Below, piece after piece: positions 46,301 through 55,200 of a DNA stretch of 64,000 bases. Both the position numbers and the translations under genes were made by a program. Each line of letters opens with the position of its first letter. Within the stretch, counting starts at the first letter, position 1. The stretch is from an uncultured Alphaproteobacteria bacterium (GTDB lineage Bacteria; Pseudomonadota; Alphaproteobacteria; SP197). The stretch covers positions 2,422,225 to 2,486,224 of the forward strand of contig OY282363.1 of the NCBI GenBank assembly GCA_958295695.1, written 5' to 3'. The notes under the pieces are model-generated. The model did no database searches, was not told the origin of the DNA, and worked only from the letters and a program-made list of their open reading frames with translations.

Positions 46301-46536
46301 GTCTGCCGAACGACATCCGGTCCTTCGCCGTCAGCGGCTACCGCGTGCTGCCCCGCTGGCTCGAGGCGCGGGCCGGCCTTCCCGCCGATCTCGGATTCGT
46401 GCGCGACTTGCGGGATATCTGTGGACGGATCGCCGAACTGATTGACCTCTTCGGCCGCGCCGATATCGTGCTCGAAGCGGCCTTGCGGGAGACGCTGACG
46501 CGCGAGGCGCTGGGGCTCGAGGCGGAGCGCCGATGA
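43351..46536 (+). CDS. Type ISP-like single-chain nuclease-methyltransferase
   Basis: Predicted defence enzyme of 1061 residues that would methylate and cut DNA in one chain. The N terminus holds a PD-(D/E)XK nuclease core: GRPDIALV (Asp65), then FVELKAP (Glu80, Lys82). From about residue 340 lies an N6-adenine methyltransferase: HGVYYTPVEVVRFM (motif X), ILDPATGTGTFLLGV (Asp384, motif I), NPPY (510-513, motif IV). The rest (690-1061) should be the target-recognition domain. Known type ISP enzymes such as LlaGI are about 1570 residues with an SF2 helicase; none is seen here. Bases 45415-45780, in the recognition part, have lower GC. Its stop overlaps the next gene by 4 bases. Confidence 0.88.
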   Translation: MTATEALQAYARRLRDLRRANPDAPETGLAPAFQRLLADLLPLFPASNGLVVAPEFNTPGVGRPDIALVRRGVPARAFVELKAPTKPADPTRWRRHDKRQFERFRELACWATCNFTEFRLLERGDSLGAAFVLPERCLRPDCDDARADRLIDEHDTGPFLKLLEMLTTAAGHEPAARDAAHLATLLAHSARLVRSIVKDRLDELRRAGEERHALLQVRREFRDVLYAHPEAGGYSARDFDTLFSAAFAQTLAFGLLLVRESTGRDVDSHSWRRMPEEHPLMRTALRVLSLEEVVGDIGIGFEVMRDTVNSFAPEVLALAPGRRDPILYFYEDFLETFDPQARTRHGVYYTPVEVVRFMCAALDRALRENLNTQGLRDPEVTILDPATGTGTFLLGVAERVRDRTAAEAGPGMAALALRDLAGRMFGFELLVGPYAVAHYRLHHALRESDGEEAGPARLPRLGVYLADTLAEPGAAAPIGPLGFVSDGITDERRRANEIKEHKPILAIVGNPPYRRLEEGENRTLVGDWLDGLWNDLKEPVREAGQGGQLNTFPELSVAFWRWAIWKLFEAENAPGRGVVCFIANRKFLTGWPYAGLRRMLRQRFDRIEIIDLRGDVRRGGRAGVEADRGVFDIKVGTAIALAIADGSRTDGEPAEIVYRDAWNEGLFSRRSKLDWLVEGSEDGTRPGAIHVQRGNLDDMRPAPFLNGGWVSLDRCFGFSRSGVQTKRDAFVYSPQRGTLLGRLMKFRAMSDRQASEAFSPTAARPWDRAREQPVDKKRIQLASYRPLDRRWLYNHSSFIDRPRPELQSAWGAQNFALYAMPGGTGAGPAVWCHGLLPDYHAFRGRGGYAFPLYDRRPDVGAANVSTALTRRLSAAYGETVGPEDVFDAILCLLSASSYTPRFAEDLEDVFPHVPFPAGYHAFKEARRIGGEIRAVETFSRGPGPDYLTPGLARLATQPRGAVAPGDYADGAVALCANGSGRVEGLPNDIRSFAVSGYRVLPRWLEARAGLPADLGFVRDLRDICGRIAELIDLFGRADIVLEAALRETLTREALGLEAERR

Positions 46537-46835
46537 CCGATGAACCGGACCTTTTCGGGCGCGCGCCGGCCCAGGGCAGTCTCTTCGGGCGGGGCGAGAA
46601 CCGCATGCGGCCTCCGCGGCCGTCGACGGATCCGGACCCGGAGGAGATCCGCGGACGGCTCCGCGGGCTGATCGAGAAGGCCAGGGCCGCCGACGCGATG
46701 CCGTGGTCGGACCGGGACGCGCGGATGTGGCGGACGGTGTTCCCGAACATGGCGAAGTGGCTGCCCGACGACGAGGCGGAGCAACTCCGCTCCGCGTTCG
46801 CGCGGGAGATGGGGCGGCTGGACGAGGCCGGCTAG
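46533..46835 (+). CDS. Small uncharacterised protein coupled to the restriction-like gene
   Basis: 100-residue protein of unknown function. The ATG overlaps the stop of the nuclease-methyltransferase gene (ATGA), so the two are translationally coupled. The N terminus (1-40) looks disordered and has two LFGR repeats at residues 7-10 and 17-20; QGSLF (14-18) fits the pentapeptide pattern Q-x-x-L-F of bacterial sliding-clamp binders. Residues 45-98 are helical and charged, with [18 protein letters not shown] and [17 protein letters not shown]. No membrane helix or catalytic motif is seen. A clamp-recruiting or regulatory subunit of the defence enzyme is a hypothesis only. Confidence 0.82.
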   Translation: MTDEPDLFGRAPAQGSLFGRGENRMRPPRPSTDPDPEEIRGRLRGLIEKARAADAMPWSDRDARMWRTVFPNMAKWLPDDEAEQLRSAFAREMGRLDEAG

Positions 46836-46855
46836 GCGCCGGCGGAAACCGACGC

Positions 46856-47425
46856 TCAGTCGAGCTGCTGCGGATGGACGATGTCGACGCCCTCGCTGGC
46901 GTGCGTGTACATGTCCGCCGAGCCGTCCAGCAGACCGGCATGGAGGTCCGGCCAGTTCCGTTCGGCCCGTTCGATACGGGTCTGCCGTTCGGCCACGAAC
47001 GCCTCGCGGGTCTCCGCGTCCCAGTTCAGGTAGAGCTTGCCGTCGAGCACGGACCAGCCGTCGACGAAATCGACCTCGGCCCCGTAGCCTTCCGACACGG
47101 CGTAGGAACACCAGCCATTGTATCGGGGCTCATAGGCCGCCGGATCGGCGGCAAAGGCGGCCGCGTTCTCCGACGAGGCGAACAGCCACGTCTTGCCCTT
47201 GTAGTCGAGGCCGTGGGACGCATCGCCCTTGGCGGGCGCGCCATCGAAGTAGGCGACGACATCGAACCCGTCCATGGCGACGCCATCGGGCGACGCATTG
47301 ACGAACTCGTCCGCCTGGGCGGCGACCGCGCCGAGGCCCAGCGAGACGCCGGCCGCCAACGCGCCCTGGATCAACGCGCGGCGCGACATGTCGACCGCGC
47401 CCGCGACCGTCTTGAGGAATTTCAC
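46856..47425 (-). CDS. Exported YHS domain-containing protein
   Basis: Periplasmic YHS-domain protein, about 189 residues from GTG 47425 (an AGGA-like site precedes it) or 177 from ATG 47389. [26 protein letters not shown] looks like a twin-arginine-type signal peptide with an AQA cleavage site. The domain has [34 protein letters not shown] sequence, [29 protein letters not shown], and KLYLNWD, common in YHS proteins beside metal or oxidative functions. Convergent with the defence island (20-base gap) and divergent from fumC. Confidence 0.88.
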   Translation of the reverse strand: MKFLKTVAGAVDMSRRALIQGALAAGVSLGLGAVAAQADEFVNASPDGVAMDGFDVVAYFDGAPAKGDASHGLDYKGKTWLFASSENAAAFAADPAAYEPRYNGWCSYAVSEGYGAEVDFVDGWSVLDGKLYLNWDAETREAFVAERQTRIERAERNWPDLHAGLLDGSADMYTHASEGVDIVHPQQLD

Positions 47426-47659
47426 GATCCTGCTCCCGCTTTCGGATTGGCGCGATGCGGCGGAATCCGCATGGCGTCTCGCCGCTTGGACGATAATGAG
47501 GCGTCGTCGCGGCGGTGTAAACGAGGCGGCCCCCACTTTCCGTCGAATCGACCGGCGCCAATCGGCGCGAAACATTCGCCGGTCGCGGTTTCCGAAAGCT
47601 ACGCACGCGCCGCGCACCGTGTTAGGCAAGGTGGAGTTCCCGATCTCCGAGGACGGACC

Positions 47660-49054
47660 ATGGCCCGGACCCGCATCGAGACCGATTCGCTGGGCGAGGT
47701 GGAGGTCTCCGCCGACCGCTACTGGGGCGCCCAGACCCAGCGGTCGTTGAAGAACTTCCGGATCGGCGGGGAGCGCATGCCCGACCCGCTGATCCGGGCC
47801 TACGGCCACGTCAAGAAGGCCGCGGCCCGGGTCAACGAAGCCTCGGGGCGGCTCGACCCGAGGCTTTCGGAAGCGATCCAGCAGGCCGCGGACGAGGTGG
47901 CCGACGGGACGCTCGCCGACCATTTCCCGCTCGTGGTCTGGCAGACCGGTTCGGGCACGCAGACCAACATGAACGTCAACGAGGTCGTGTCGAACCGGGC
48001 CATCGAGATCCTGGGCGGAGAGATGGGATCGAAGACGCCGGTGCATCCCAACGACCACGTCAACATGAGCCAGTCGTCGAACGACAGCTTTCCCACGGCC
48101 ATGCACATCGCCGTGGCGCTGGAGGTCGACCGGGCGCTGCTGCCGGCCCTGGAGCGTCTGCACGCGGCGCTGGCCGCCAAGGCGGACGCCTTCGCCGCCA
48201 TCGTCAAGATCGGCCGCACCCACCTGCAGGACGCCACGCCGCTCACCCTGGGCCAGGAGTTCTCGGGCTACGCCAAGCAGGTCGAGCTCGGCGTCGCGCG
48301 GGCGAAGGACACCTTGCCGCGGCTCCATCGTCTCGCCATGGGCGGCACGGCCGTGGGCACGGGCCTCAACAGCCCCGACGGCTTCGATACGGCGTTCGCC
48401 CGGCGGGCGGCCGAGCTCACGGGCCTGCCCTTCGTCGCGGCCGACAACAAGTTCGAGGCCCTGGCGGCGCATGACGCCATGGTCGAGGTCTCGGGCGCGC
48501 TGAACGTGATCGCGGTCGGCTTCAACAAGATCGCGAACGACCTCCGCCTGCTCGGCTCCGGTCCGCGCAGCGGGATCGGCGAACTGGCGCTGCCGGCCAA
48601 CGAGCCCGGAAGCTCGATCATGCCGGGCAAGGTCAATCCCACCCAGTGCGAGGCGCTGACCATGGTCTGCGCCGAGGTCATGGGCAATCACACGACCGTC
48701 ACCGTGGCCGGCGCCCAGGGCCACTTCGAGCTCAACGTCTTCAAACCCGTCATGGTCTTCAACGTGCTGCGGTCGTGCCGGCTGCTGGCCGACGCGGCGG
48801 TGAGCTTCGCCGACAAGTGCGTCTCCGGCATCGAGGCCGACCGCGAGCGGATCGACCGGCTGCTGCGGCGCTCGCTCATGCTGGCCACGGCGCTCAACCC
48901 GCACATCGGCTACGACAACGCCGCCAAGGTCGCCGGGAAAGCGCACGCGGAAGGGACCACCTTGAAGGAAGCCGCGCTGGCGCTCGGGCTGACGACCGGG
49001 GACGAGTTCGACGCCTGGGTCCGGCCCGAGACCATGGTCGGGCCGGCGGGCTGA
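47660..49054 (+). CDS. fumC: Class II fumarate hydratase
   Basis: TCA-cycle enzyme converting fumarate to L-malate, iron-independent. 464 residues: [57 protein letters not shown], the loop signature [16 protein letters not shown] and [21 protein letters not shown]. Related aspartases and argininosuccinate lyases differ in these segments. The ATG at 47660 lies 234 bases from the divergent YHS gene; nothing gene-like was seen in that gap. The permease gene starts 10 bases after its stop. Confidence 0.96.
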   Translation: MARTRIETDSLGEVEVSADRYWGAQTQRSLKNFRIGGERMPDPLIRAYGHVKKAAARVNEASGRLDPRLSEAIQQAADEVADGTLADHFPLVVWQTGSGTQTNMNVNEVVSNRAIEILGGEMGSKTPVHPNDHVNMSQSSNDSFPTAMHIAVALEVDRALLPALERLHAALAAKADAFAAIVKIGRTHLQDATPLTLGQEFSGYAKQVELGVARAKDTLPRLHRLAMGGTAVGTGLNSPDGFDTAFARRAAELTGLPFVAADNKFEALAAHDAMVEVSGALNVIAVGFNKIANDLRLLGSGPRSGIGELALPANEPGSSIMPGKVNPTQCEALTMVCAEVMGNHTTVTVAGAQGHFELNVFKPVMVFNVLRSCRLLADAAVSFADKCVSGIEADRERIDRLLRRSLMLATALNPHIGYDNAAKVAGKAHAEGTTLKEAALALGLTTGDEFDAWVRPETMVGPAG

Positions 49055-49064
49055 CCGGCGCGTC

Positions 49065-50747
49065 TTGACGGCCCGGGCCGACACGCCGCCGGAGCGCCGG
49101 CCCCTCCGCGCCGGCGCCGGCCTGCTGACCGCCGGCGCTTTCCTCGTCGCGGCCCTGGTCGCGCTGCCGATCCTCGCCGTCGCCGGCAATCTCTTCGCCG
49201 ACACCGGCGGCCTGTGGGGACGGCTCGCGGCCCGGGCCTTGTCGACCTACCTCGTCAACACGGTGGCGCTGCTGGCGGGCGTGGGCGTTCTGACGACCGC
49301 GATCGGCGCGGGCGCCGCCTGGCTCGTCACGATGTGCGAGTTCCGGGGCCGCGCCGTCCTGGAATGGATGCTCCTGCTGCCGTTCGCCGTTCCCGCCTAT
49401 GTCCTCGCCTATGTCTACACGGACCTCCTGGAGTTCGCGGGCCCCGTCCAGACCTTCCTGCGCGACCTGTTCGGCTGGACGCGGCACGACTACCGGTTTC
49501 CCCAGATCCGCTCGACGCCCGGCGCGATCGCCATGCTCTCGCTGGTGCTCTACCCCTATGTCTATCTCCTGGGGCGGGCGGCTTTCCTGTCGCAATCGGT
49601 CGCCGCCCTCGAGGCCGCGCGCACCCTGGGCCGGGGACCGTGGTCCGGCTTCCTTCGCGTGGCGCTTCCGATGGCGCGCCCCGGACTCGCCGCCGGTCTC
49701 GCGCTGGCGCTGATGGAGACGCTGGCGGATTTCGGCACCGTCGAGTTCTTCGGCGTCCAGACCTTCACGACGGGCATCTACCGCACGTGGTTCCTGCGCG
49801 GCTCGCCCGAGGTCGCGGCCCAGTTCGCCAGCATCCTGATGCTGTTCGCGGTCGCCGTGCTGGCCCTGGAGCGGGCCTCGCGCGGCAAGGCGCGCTTCGC
49901 CACCGGCGCCGGGCGGTTCTCGCCGCTGCCGCGCTACCGCCTCGCGGGCGTGAAGGCCGTCGCCGCGTTCGTCGCCTGCGGCGCGCCCGTCGCGCTCGGC
50001 TTCCTGGCGCCGGCCGCCGTGCTGCTCCATCTCAGCGTCATCGACGGCGATCCGCTGTTCGGCGGCGCTTTCCTGGGCTTCGCCGCGAACTCGATCGCGG
50101 CTGCGGGCCTCGCGGCGACGCTCGCGGTCGGCGCGGCCGTCGTCCTGGGCTATGGCGCGCGCACGGCCCGGGGACCGCTTCCGCAGCACGCCGCCCGGTT
50201 CGCCTCCATGGGCTACGCCATCCCCGGCTCGGTCATCGCCGTGGGCGTCCTCATCCCGCTCGCGTGGTTCGACAACGCGGTCGACGCCGTCATGCGCGAG
50301 ACCTTCGGCGTCTCGACGGGCCTGCTGCTGACGGGCACCGTCGCGGCCCTCCTCTTCGCCTATGTCGTGCGCTTCCTGGCGGTCGCCTACAACGCGGTCG
50401 ACGCGGGCCTCGCGAAGATCGCCCCCTCGATGGACGGCGCCTCGCGCACCCTGGGCCACGGACTGGCCTCGACGCTCGCGCGCGTCCACGCGCCGCTGCT
50501 GCGGGGCAGCCTGCTTTCGGGGGCGCTGCTCGTCTTCGTCGACGTGATGAAGGAGCTGCCGGCGACGCTTCTGGTGCGGCCTTTCAACTTCGAGACGCTG
50601 GCCACCCGGGTCTACCGCCTGGCGGCCGACGAGCGTCTGGCCGAGGCTTCGACCGCGGCGCTGGCGATCGTCGCGGCCGGCGTCGTGCCCGTCATCCTGC
50701 TCGCGCGCGCGATCGCGCGGTCCCGGCCGGGAAGCGCGCGACCGTGA
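49065..50747 (+). CDS. fbpB: Iron(III) ABC transporter permease, fused two-domain type
   Basis: Inner-membrane channel of an iron ABC importer. 560 residues with about twelve predicted helices, two BinDPT permease halves: EAARTLGRGPWSGFLRVALPMARPG (first EAA loop) and DGASRTLGHGLASTLARVHAPLLRG (second). It begins with TTG at 49065 right after fumC. The cognate binding protein is encoded convergently at 51022-52047. No ATPase (fbpC) gene is in the window, so the system needs one from elsewhere. Confidence 0.93.
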   Translation: MTARADTPPERRPLRAGAGLLTAGAFLVAALVALPILAVAGNLFADTGGLWGRLAARALSTYLVNTVALLAGVGVLTTAIGAGAAWLVTMCEFRGRAVLEWMLLLPFAVPAYVLAYVYTDLLEFAGPVQTFLRDLFGWTRHDYRFPQIRSTPGAIAMLSLVLYPYVYLLGRAAFLSQSVAALEAARTLGRGPWSGFLRVALPMARPGLAAGLALALMETLADFGTVEFFGVQTFTTGIYRTWFLRGSPEVAAQFASILMLFAVAVLALERASRGKARFATGAGRFSPLPRYRLAGVKAVAAFVACGAPVALGFLAPAAVLLHLSVIDGDPLFGGAFLGFAANSIAAAGLAATLAVGAAVVLGYGARTARGPLPQHAARFASMGYAIPGSVIAVGVLIPLAWFDNAVDAVMRETFGVSTGLLLTGTVAALLFAYVVRFLAVAYNAVDAGLAKIAPSMDGASRTLGHGLASTLARVHAPLLRGSLLSGALLVFVDVMKELPATLLVRPFNFETLATRVYRLAADERLAEASTAALAIVAAGVVPVILLARAIARSRPGSARP

Positions 50748-50842
50748 GAACCTCCGGACCCATGCGGGCCGGGGACGAAACCCCGCGCCGGGACAAGCCC
50801 CCGACCGCGGGACCATCGCATTCGGCCGGAACCCGACCTCCT

Positions 50843-51000
50843 CCCTCGCCCCGGGTAGCCCGCCGGAAGCGGGCGCATCGAAGGCGGCGTCCCTCGATAC
50901 GGCGCTTCGCGCCTACTCGGGATGAGGGTTTCTTTCTTGTTCCCCGCCCAATCTCTCCCCCGTCCCGATCGGCCCTCCGAAGGTGGGCGCATCGAAGGGC
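50843..51000. repeat. Cluster of three palindromic repeats (copies C, D, E)
   Basis: In the 274-base gap between the convergent permease and binding-protein genes. Copy C (reverse) 50843-50884 has inner stem GCCCGC/GCGGGC. Copy D (forward) 50891-50928 has GGCGC-TTC-GCGCC and the end CTACTCGGGATGAGGG. Copy E (reverse, degenerate) about 50957-51000 has GCCCTCC/GGTGGGC. Outer arms are shared with copies elsewhere. Between convergent genes they may act as bidirectional terminators. No gene is seen in this gap. Confidence 0.8.
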
Positions 51001-51021
51001 GCCGGTCGGGGAGAGCGCCCG

Positions 51022-52047
51022 TCACTTCCAGCCGTTGGCTTCCATGATGTCCTGGGCCTTCCCGCGGTCGGCGCCGAACGCCCACGCGTCGACGTCGTCC
51101 TGGACGAAGTCGCCATAGAGCTCGTCGAGGATCTCCGCGTGGGCGACGCCTTCGACGGCGGGCCATTCGTTGGCGCCCTCGGCGAAGGCCCGCTGCGCCT
51201 CGTCGCTCGCCAGGAACTCCAGGAAGAGCACGGCGTTGCCGGCGTTCGGCGCATGGGCCAGAACGCCGGCGCCGCTGATGTTGACGTGGACGCCGCGGTC
51301 GCCCTGGTTCGGCAGGACCACGTCGATCGCTTCGGCGATGGCGACATTCGCGGGGTCGTCCGAGCGCGCCAGACGAGCCAGATAGTAGGTGTTGGCCACG
51401 GCGATCTCGCATTCGCCCGCGGCCACGGCCTTGATCTGGCCGGTGTCGTTGGACTCGGGCTCGCGCGCCATGTTGCCGACGAGACCGCGGACCCACGCGG
51501 CCGTGGCCTCCTCGCCGTTGGCGGCGATCAGCGAACCGACCAGCGACTGGTTGTAGACGTTGCCCGAGGAGCGGATGCAGATCGTGTCGTCGAAACGCGG
51601 GTCGGCCAGATCCTCGTAGCGTTCCAGACCCGTCGCATCGACGCCCTCGCGCACCATGATGACGCGGGCGCGCTTGGTGAAGGCGAACCACAGACCGTCC
51701 GGATGGCGCAGGTTCGCCGGAATGCGCGCCTCGAGCGTTTCGGACACGGTGGGCTGGAACAGGCCGTCGGCGGCGGCGTTCATCAGGTTGCCGGCGTCCG
51801 CGGTCACGAACACGTCGGCGGGACTGTTCACGCCCTCGGCCTTGATGCGCTCGATGAGCGCGCCGGCCTTGTCCTCGATGACGTTCACGGTGACGCCGGC
51901 GGTTTCCTCGAACGCGTCGTAGAGCGCCGTATCCGTGTCGTAGTGCCGCGCGGTGTAGAGGTTGAGCTCGCCGTCGGCGTGGACGGAAGCCGGAAGGCCG
52001 AGCAACGCCGCCAGCGCGAGACGGCGCAGAGTCTGTCGTGAGGTCAT
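51022..52047 (-). CDS. fbpA: Periplasmic Fe(III)-binding protein of ABC transporter
   Basis: Substrate-binding protein of 341 residues for ferric iron. Signal peptide TLRRLALAALLGLPASVHA, mature start DGELNLYTARHYDTD, where the tyrosines resemble the iron ligands of FutA/FbpA proteins. Other parts: ALIERIKAEGVNSPADVFVT, GNVYNQSLVGSLIAANGEEA, and the paired tyrosines in VANTYYLARLAR. It is convergent with the permease gene. A palindrome upstream could make it iron-regulated. Confidence 0.93.
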   Translation of the reverse strand: MTSRQTLRRLALAALLGLPASVHADGELNLYTARHYDTDTALYDAFEETAGVTVNVIEDKAGALIERIKAEGVNSPADVFVTADAGNLMNAAADGLFQPTVSETLEARIPANLRHPDGLWFAFTKRARVIMVREGVDATGLERYEDLADPRFDDTICIRSSGNVYNQSLVGSLIAANGEEATAAWVRGLVGNMAREPESNDTGQIKAVAAGECEIAVANTYYLARLARSDDPANVAIAEAIDVVLPNQGDRGVHVNISGAGVLAHAPNAGNAVLFLEFLASDEAQRAFAEGANEWPAVEGVAHAEILDELYGDFVQDDVDAWAFGADRGKAQDIMEANGWK

Positions 52048-52070
52048 GGCGATCTCCGCGTTGTTTGATA

Positions 52071-52087
52071 TTGCGAATGAGTTGCAA
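52071..52087. promoter_or_regulatory. Imperfect palindrome upstream of fbpA, possible iron-regulator site
   Basis: TTGCGAATGAGTTGCAA is a 17-base imperfect palindrome (TTGC...GCAA with matching A and T positions inside), 24 bases before the fbpA start codon in a short AT-richer patch. Fur- and Irr-type sites in alphaproteobacteria have a similar look, which suits an iron-transport gene; the assignment is inference. Confidence 0.45.
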
Positions 52088-52208
52088 TGACGATAACGGC
52101 GCGGACCCTACCGGCCTCCCACCTCCGATGCAAGGGGTTCGACGCGGCGCCCGCCGCATTTCTCGAACGGCGCCGGGCCGGGGCCTGTCCGTGCGGGACG
52201 GAACCGCG

Positions 52209-55200
52209 TCAGTTGCCGGGATCCTGCCGCAGCTCGTCGAGAAGCCGGTCCATGTCGAGCGTCCGGCTCGAGGGCTCCGACTCCCGGAGTTCGCCGTCGC
52301 GGGCGTCGTCCGGGCCCGGCGAGCCGCCCAGCAGGTTCAGCAGGCCGCCCGATGCGTCGCCGGCGTCGTCCGCGCCCGGAGCCGTTCCGTTCGGGGCGTC
52401 GTCCGGGCCATCGGGCGTCCGCTCCGCGGAGTCCCGCGGCGCGTCCCGTGGCTCCGGCTTGACGGGCACCGCCGCGAAGGGGGCCGGAACCCCTCCGGCC
52501 TCCCGTTCGAGCATCGGATCGGCCGGATCGGCCCGGGGCGCGTTCACGGTCGAGCCGGTAGCCGTCCCGGTCGCCTCGCCGTCGAGGGAATCGACGCCGC
52601 CGAGCTCGCGCGAGACCGTCTCCGCGACGCGCTGGGCCAGGAAGCTCTCCAACGCTCCCGTGTCGAACACGCTCCGGGGATCGTCGATGGGTCCGCCGAA
52701 CACGATCGGGATGGCGGGCGCCGCGGCGTGTCCGGTCAGGCGCGCCTCGCCCTCCATGCCGATCCACCGGCGCGGCAGATCGACCGCGACCGCGAAGTCG
52801 CCCCGGCCGCCATCGAACAGGACGGTCAGATCCTGCGAGCGGGCGACGCCATCGGCGATGGCGAACGTTCCGTCGGCCGCGACGATCCGCGTCGCGCCGC
52901 CGCTGGCCTCGGCGATCGGCGCGGCGACGGCGGCCTCGTCGTCCAGACCGCCGAGGCGGTCGCCGACGGCTCCCAGGTCGAAGCCCCGCACCGCGCCATC
53001 CCGCAGAGCCACGGAGCCGCCGCCCGACAGGGTCCGGACGATGTCGCGCCGGCCGAGCCCCGTCCCGGTGAGTCGGAGATCGGCGAAGAGCCGCCCGGTC
53101 AGCGCTTCGCTGTCGGCGAAATGGCGCAAGAGCCGGGCCACGTCCACATCGGCCACGGCCGCGTCGAGGCGCAGCCGGCGCGGCTCGCCGGACACGACCG
53201 CGCCGGTCAGCGCCACCCGCCCGCCGAAGAGGCCGCCATCGAACCGCTCGATCCGCAGTTCGCCGCCATCGGTCTCCACGACCGCGGTGGGAGCGTCCAC
53301 GACCGCGCCCCATACCGACAGGTTGTCGGCCACCAGCTCGAGGCGGCCGTCGAAACCCCGCGGCGCGCCGAGGTCGGTCTCGCCCGGAAAAGCGGCGAGG
53401 AACGGGTCGAGCGACAGGGAGTCGGCTTCCAGGCGCGCCGCGACGTGGGGCCTTTCGCCGAACGTCAGGCCGATCGCGCCGCGCACCGTCGAAGGGCCGA
53501 TACGGGACGGCGCCAGAACGATATCGACCCGATCGGCCGCGCCCGTCGCCGTCAGCCCCAGGCCGACCGCGCCGAGATCCGGGAGTTCGCCGCCCACGCC
53601 CAGATCCCGCAGCAGGACGGCGAGTTCGGCATGGTCGGCCCGCAGGCGCAGGTCGAAGGCGGGATCGGCCGGAGGGCCGGCGACCTCCCCGCTGGCCCGC
53701 GCCACGAGGCCGAGCCCCTCGAGAACGGCGTCGAAATCGGCCCCGGCCGCGGTCGCCGCGACATCGGCGGCGAAGGCGATCCCCGAATCGGCGGCCTCGG
53801 GCAGGTCGAGGCCGAGCGCGGACGCCAGCGTACGGTAGCTCGGACTTCGCAGGCCGAAGCGGCCGTCGAACGCGGGCAAGCCGAAGGGATCGGTCAGCGC
53901 GCCGTCGACGACCGCCTCGCCCAGGGCGGTCTCCAGCCGCTGCCGCACGACGGCCCGGCCCTCGTCGCCGGAGATGTCGCCGACCAGTTCGACGGGTCCC
54001 AACGCCGCCGGATCGACCGGCGGATCGATCCCCATCAGGCGCAGGAGCCCACCCGCGTCCCCGGCCTCGACGCCGATCCGCAACGCGACCGAACCGCTCG
54101 CCGGATCGACCGCGCCCGAGGCGCGCAGCGCGGCGCCGGCCATGTCGCTCGCGCCGAGCGACTCGAGCTCCAGCCGCCCGTCCAGGAGCGTGCCCTTGGC
54201 GACGACGCCGCCGACCGCCACGCCGTCGTAGGTTAGCGTCCCGATCCGCGCGTCGAGATCGAGGTTGACCAGCGAAAGCCAGGACGCGACCGACGCCAGG
54301 CTCCGTTCGCGGCCGCCCTCGGGCATGTCGGCCAGATAGGCGTCGAGGTCGATCCGGTCGAGTCCGAGATCCGCGGAGACGACCGGAACCTCGCCCATCT
54401 TCGCCGCGACGCCGCCCGTCAGCCGCGTCGAATCGACGCCGAGATCGAGCCCGGTGAGGACCAGGACCTCCTCGGAGGCCACGATGTCGGCGAAGATGTC
54501 GAAGCGGCGCAGACGATCGTTGGGAACCCCGTCGAGAACCGCGCCCAGCCAGACGAGAGTCGCGCGCAGGTTGTCCGAGTTCGCCTCGACCGGCCCCCGG
54601 AACACGGGCGCGTCCCCGTCGAGGCCCACGCTGCCGCTCAGCGCCACGGCGGTGCCGCCGGGCAGCGTGGCTTCGAACCGGCCGACCTCCCATGCGCCGT
54701 CCTCGAGAGCCGCCGCCACGCGCAACCGCCGGATCGGCTCGCCCCGGTAGATCGCCGCATCGACGCCGATATCCGCCCGGACGCTCAGGTCGGACGGCCA
54801 AGGCGCCGCCGCGCCGGACTCCCCCACTTTCCCCGCGGCGTCCATCGACCCGGAAAGCGTATCGACATCCAGCCTTCTCGAGGTCAGCGAAAGGTCCACC
54901 GATGTCTTCTCGCCCGCCCGCACGGACAACTCGCCCGTGGCCTGGCTGCCGCCCAGTTCGACCGCCATGTCGCTGAACCGCGCGGCCCGGAGCGAGACCG
55001 ATGCGTCGGCGTCGAGCGCGAAGGACAGATTCTCCGCGCCGGCCGGCGCGAGCCGGGGATCGACAAGGCGGGTCAGGGTCGTCAGGCGCGCCGCGCGCGC
55101 CTCGACTTGGCCGGAGAACGTCACCGGCCCGGCCTCCCTGGCGATGGCGCCGGCGACCTTGACCAGCGCATCCTCGCCCGAGGCCAAGGTCGCGTTGACG

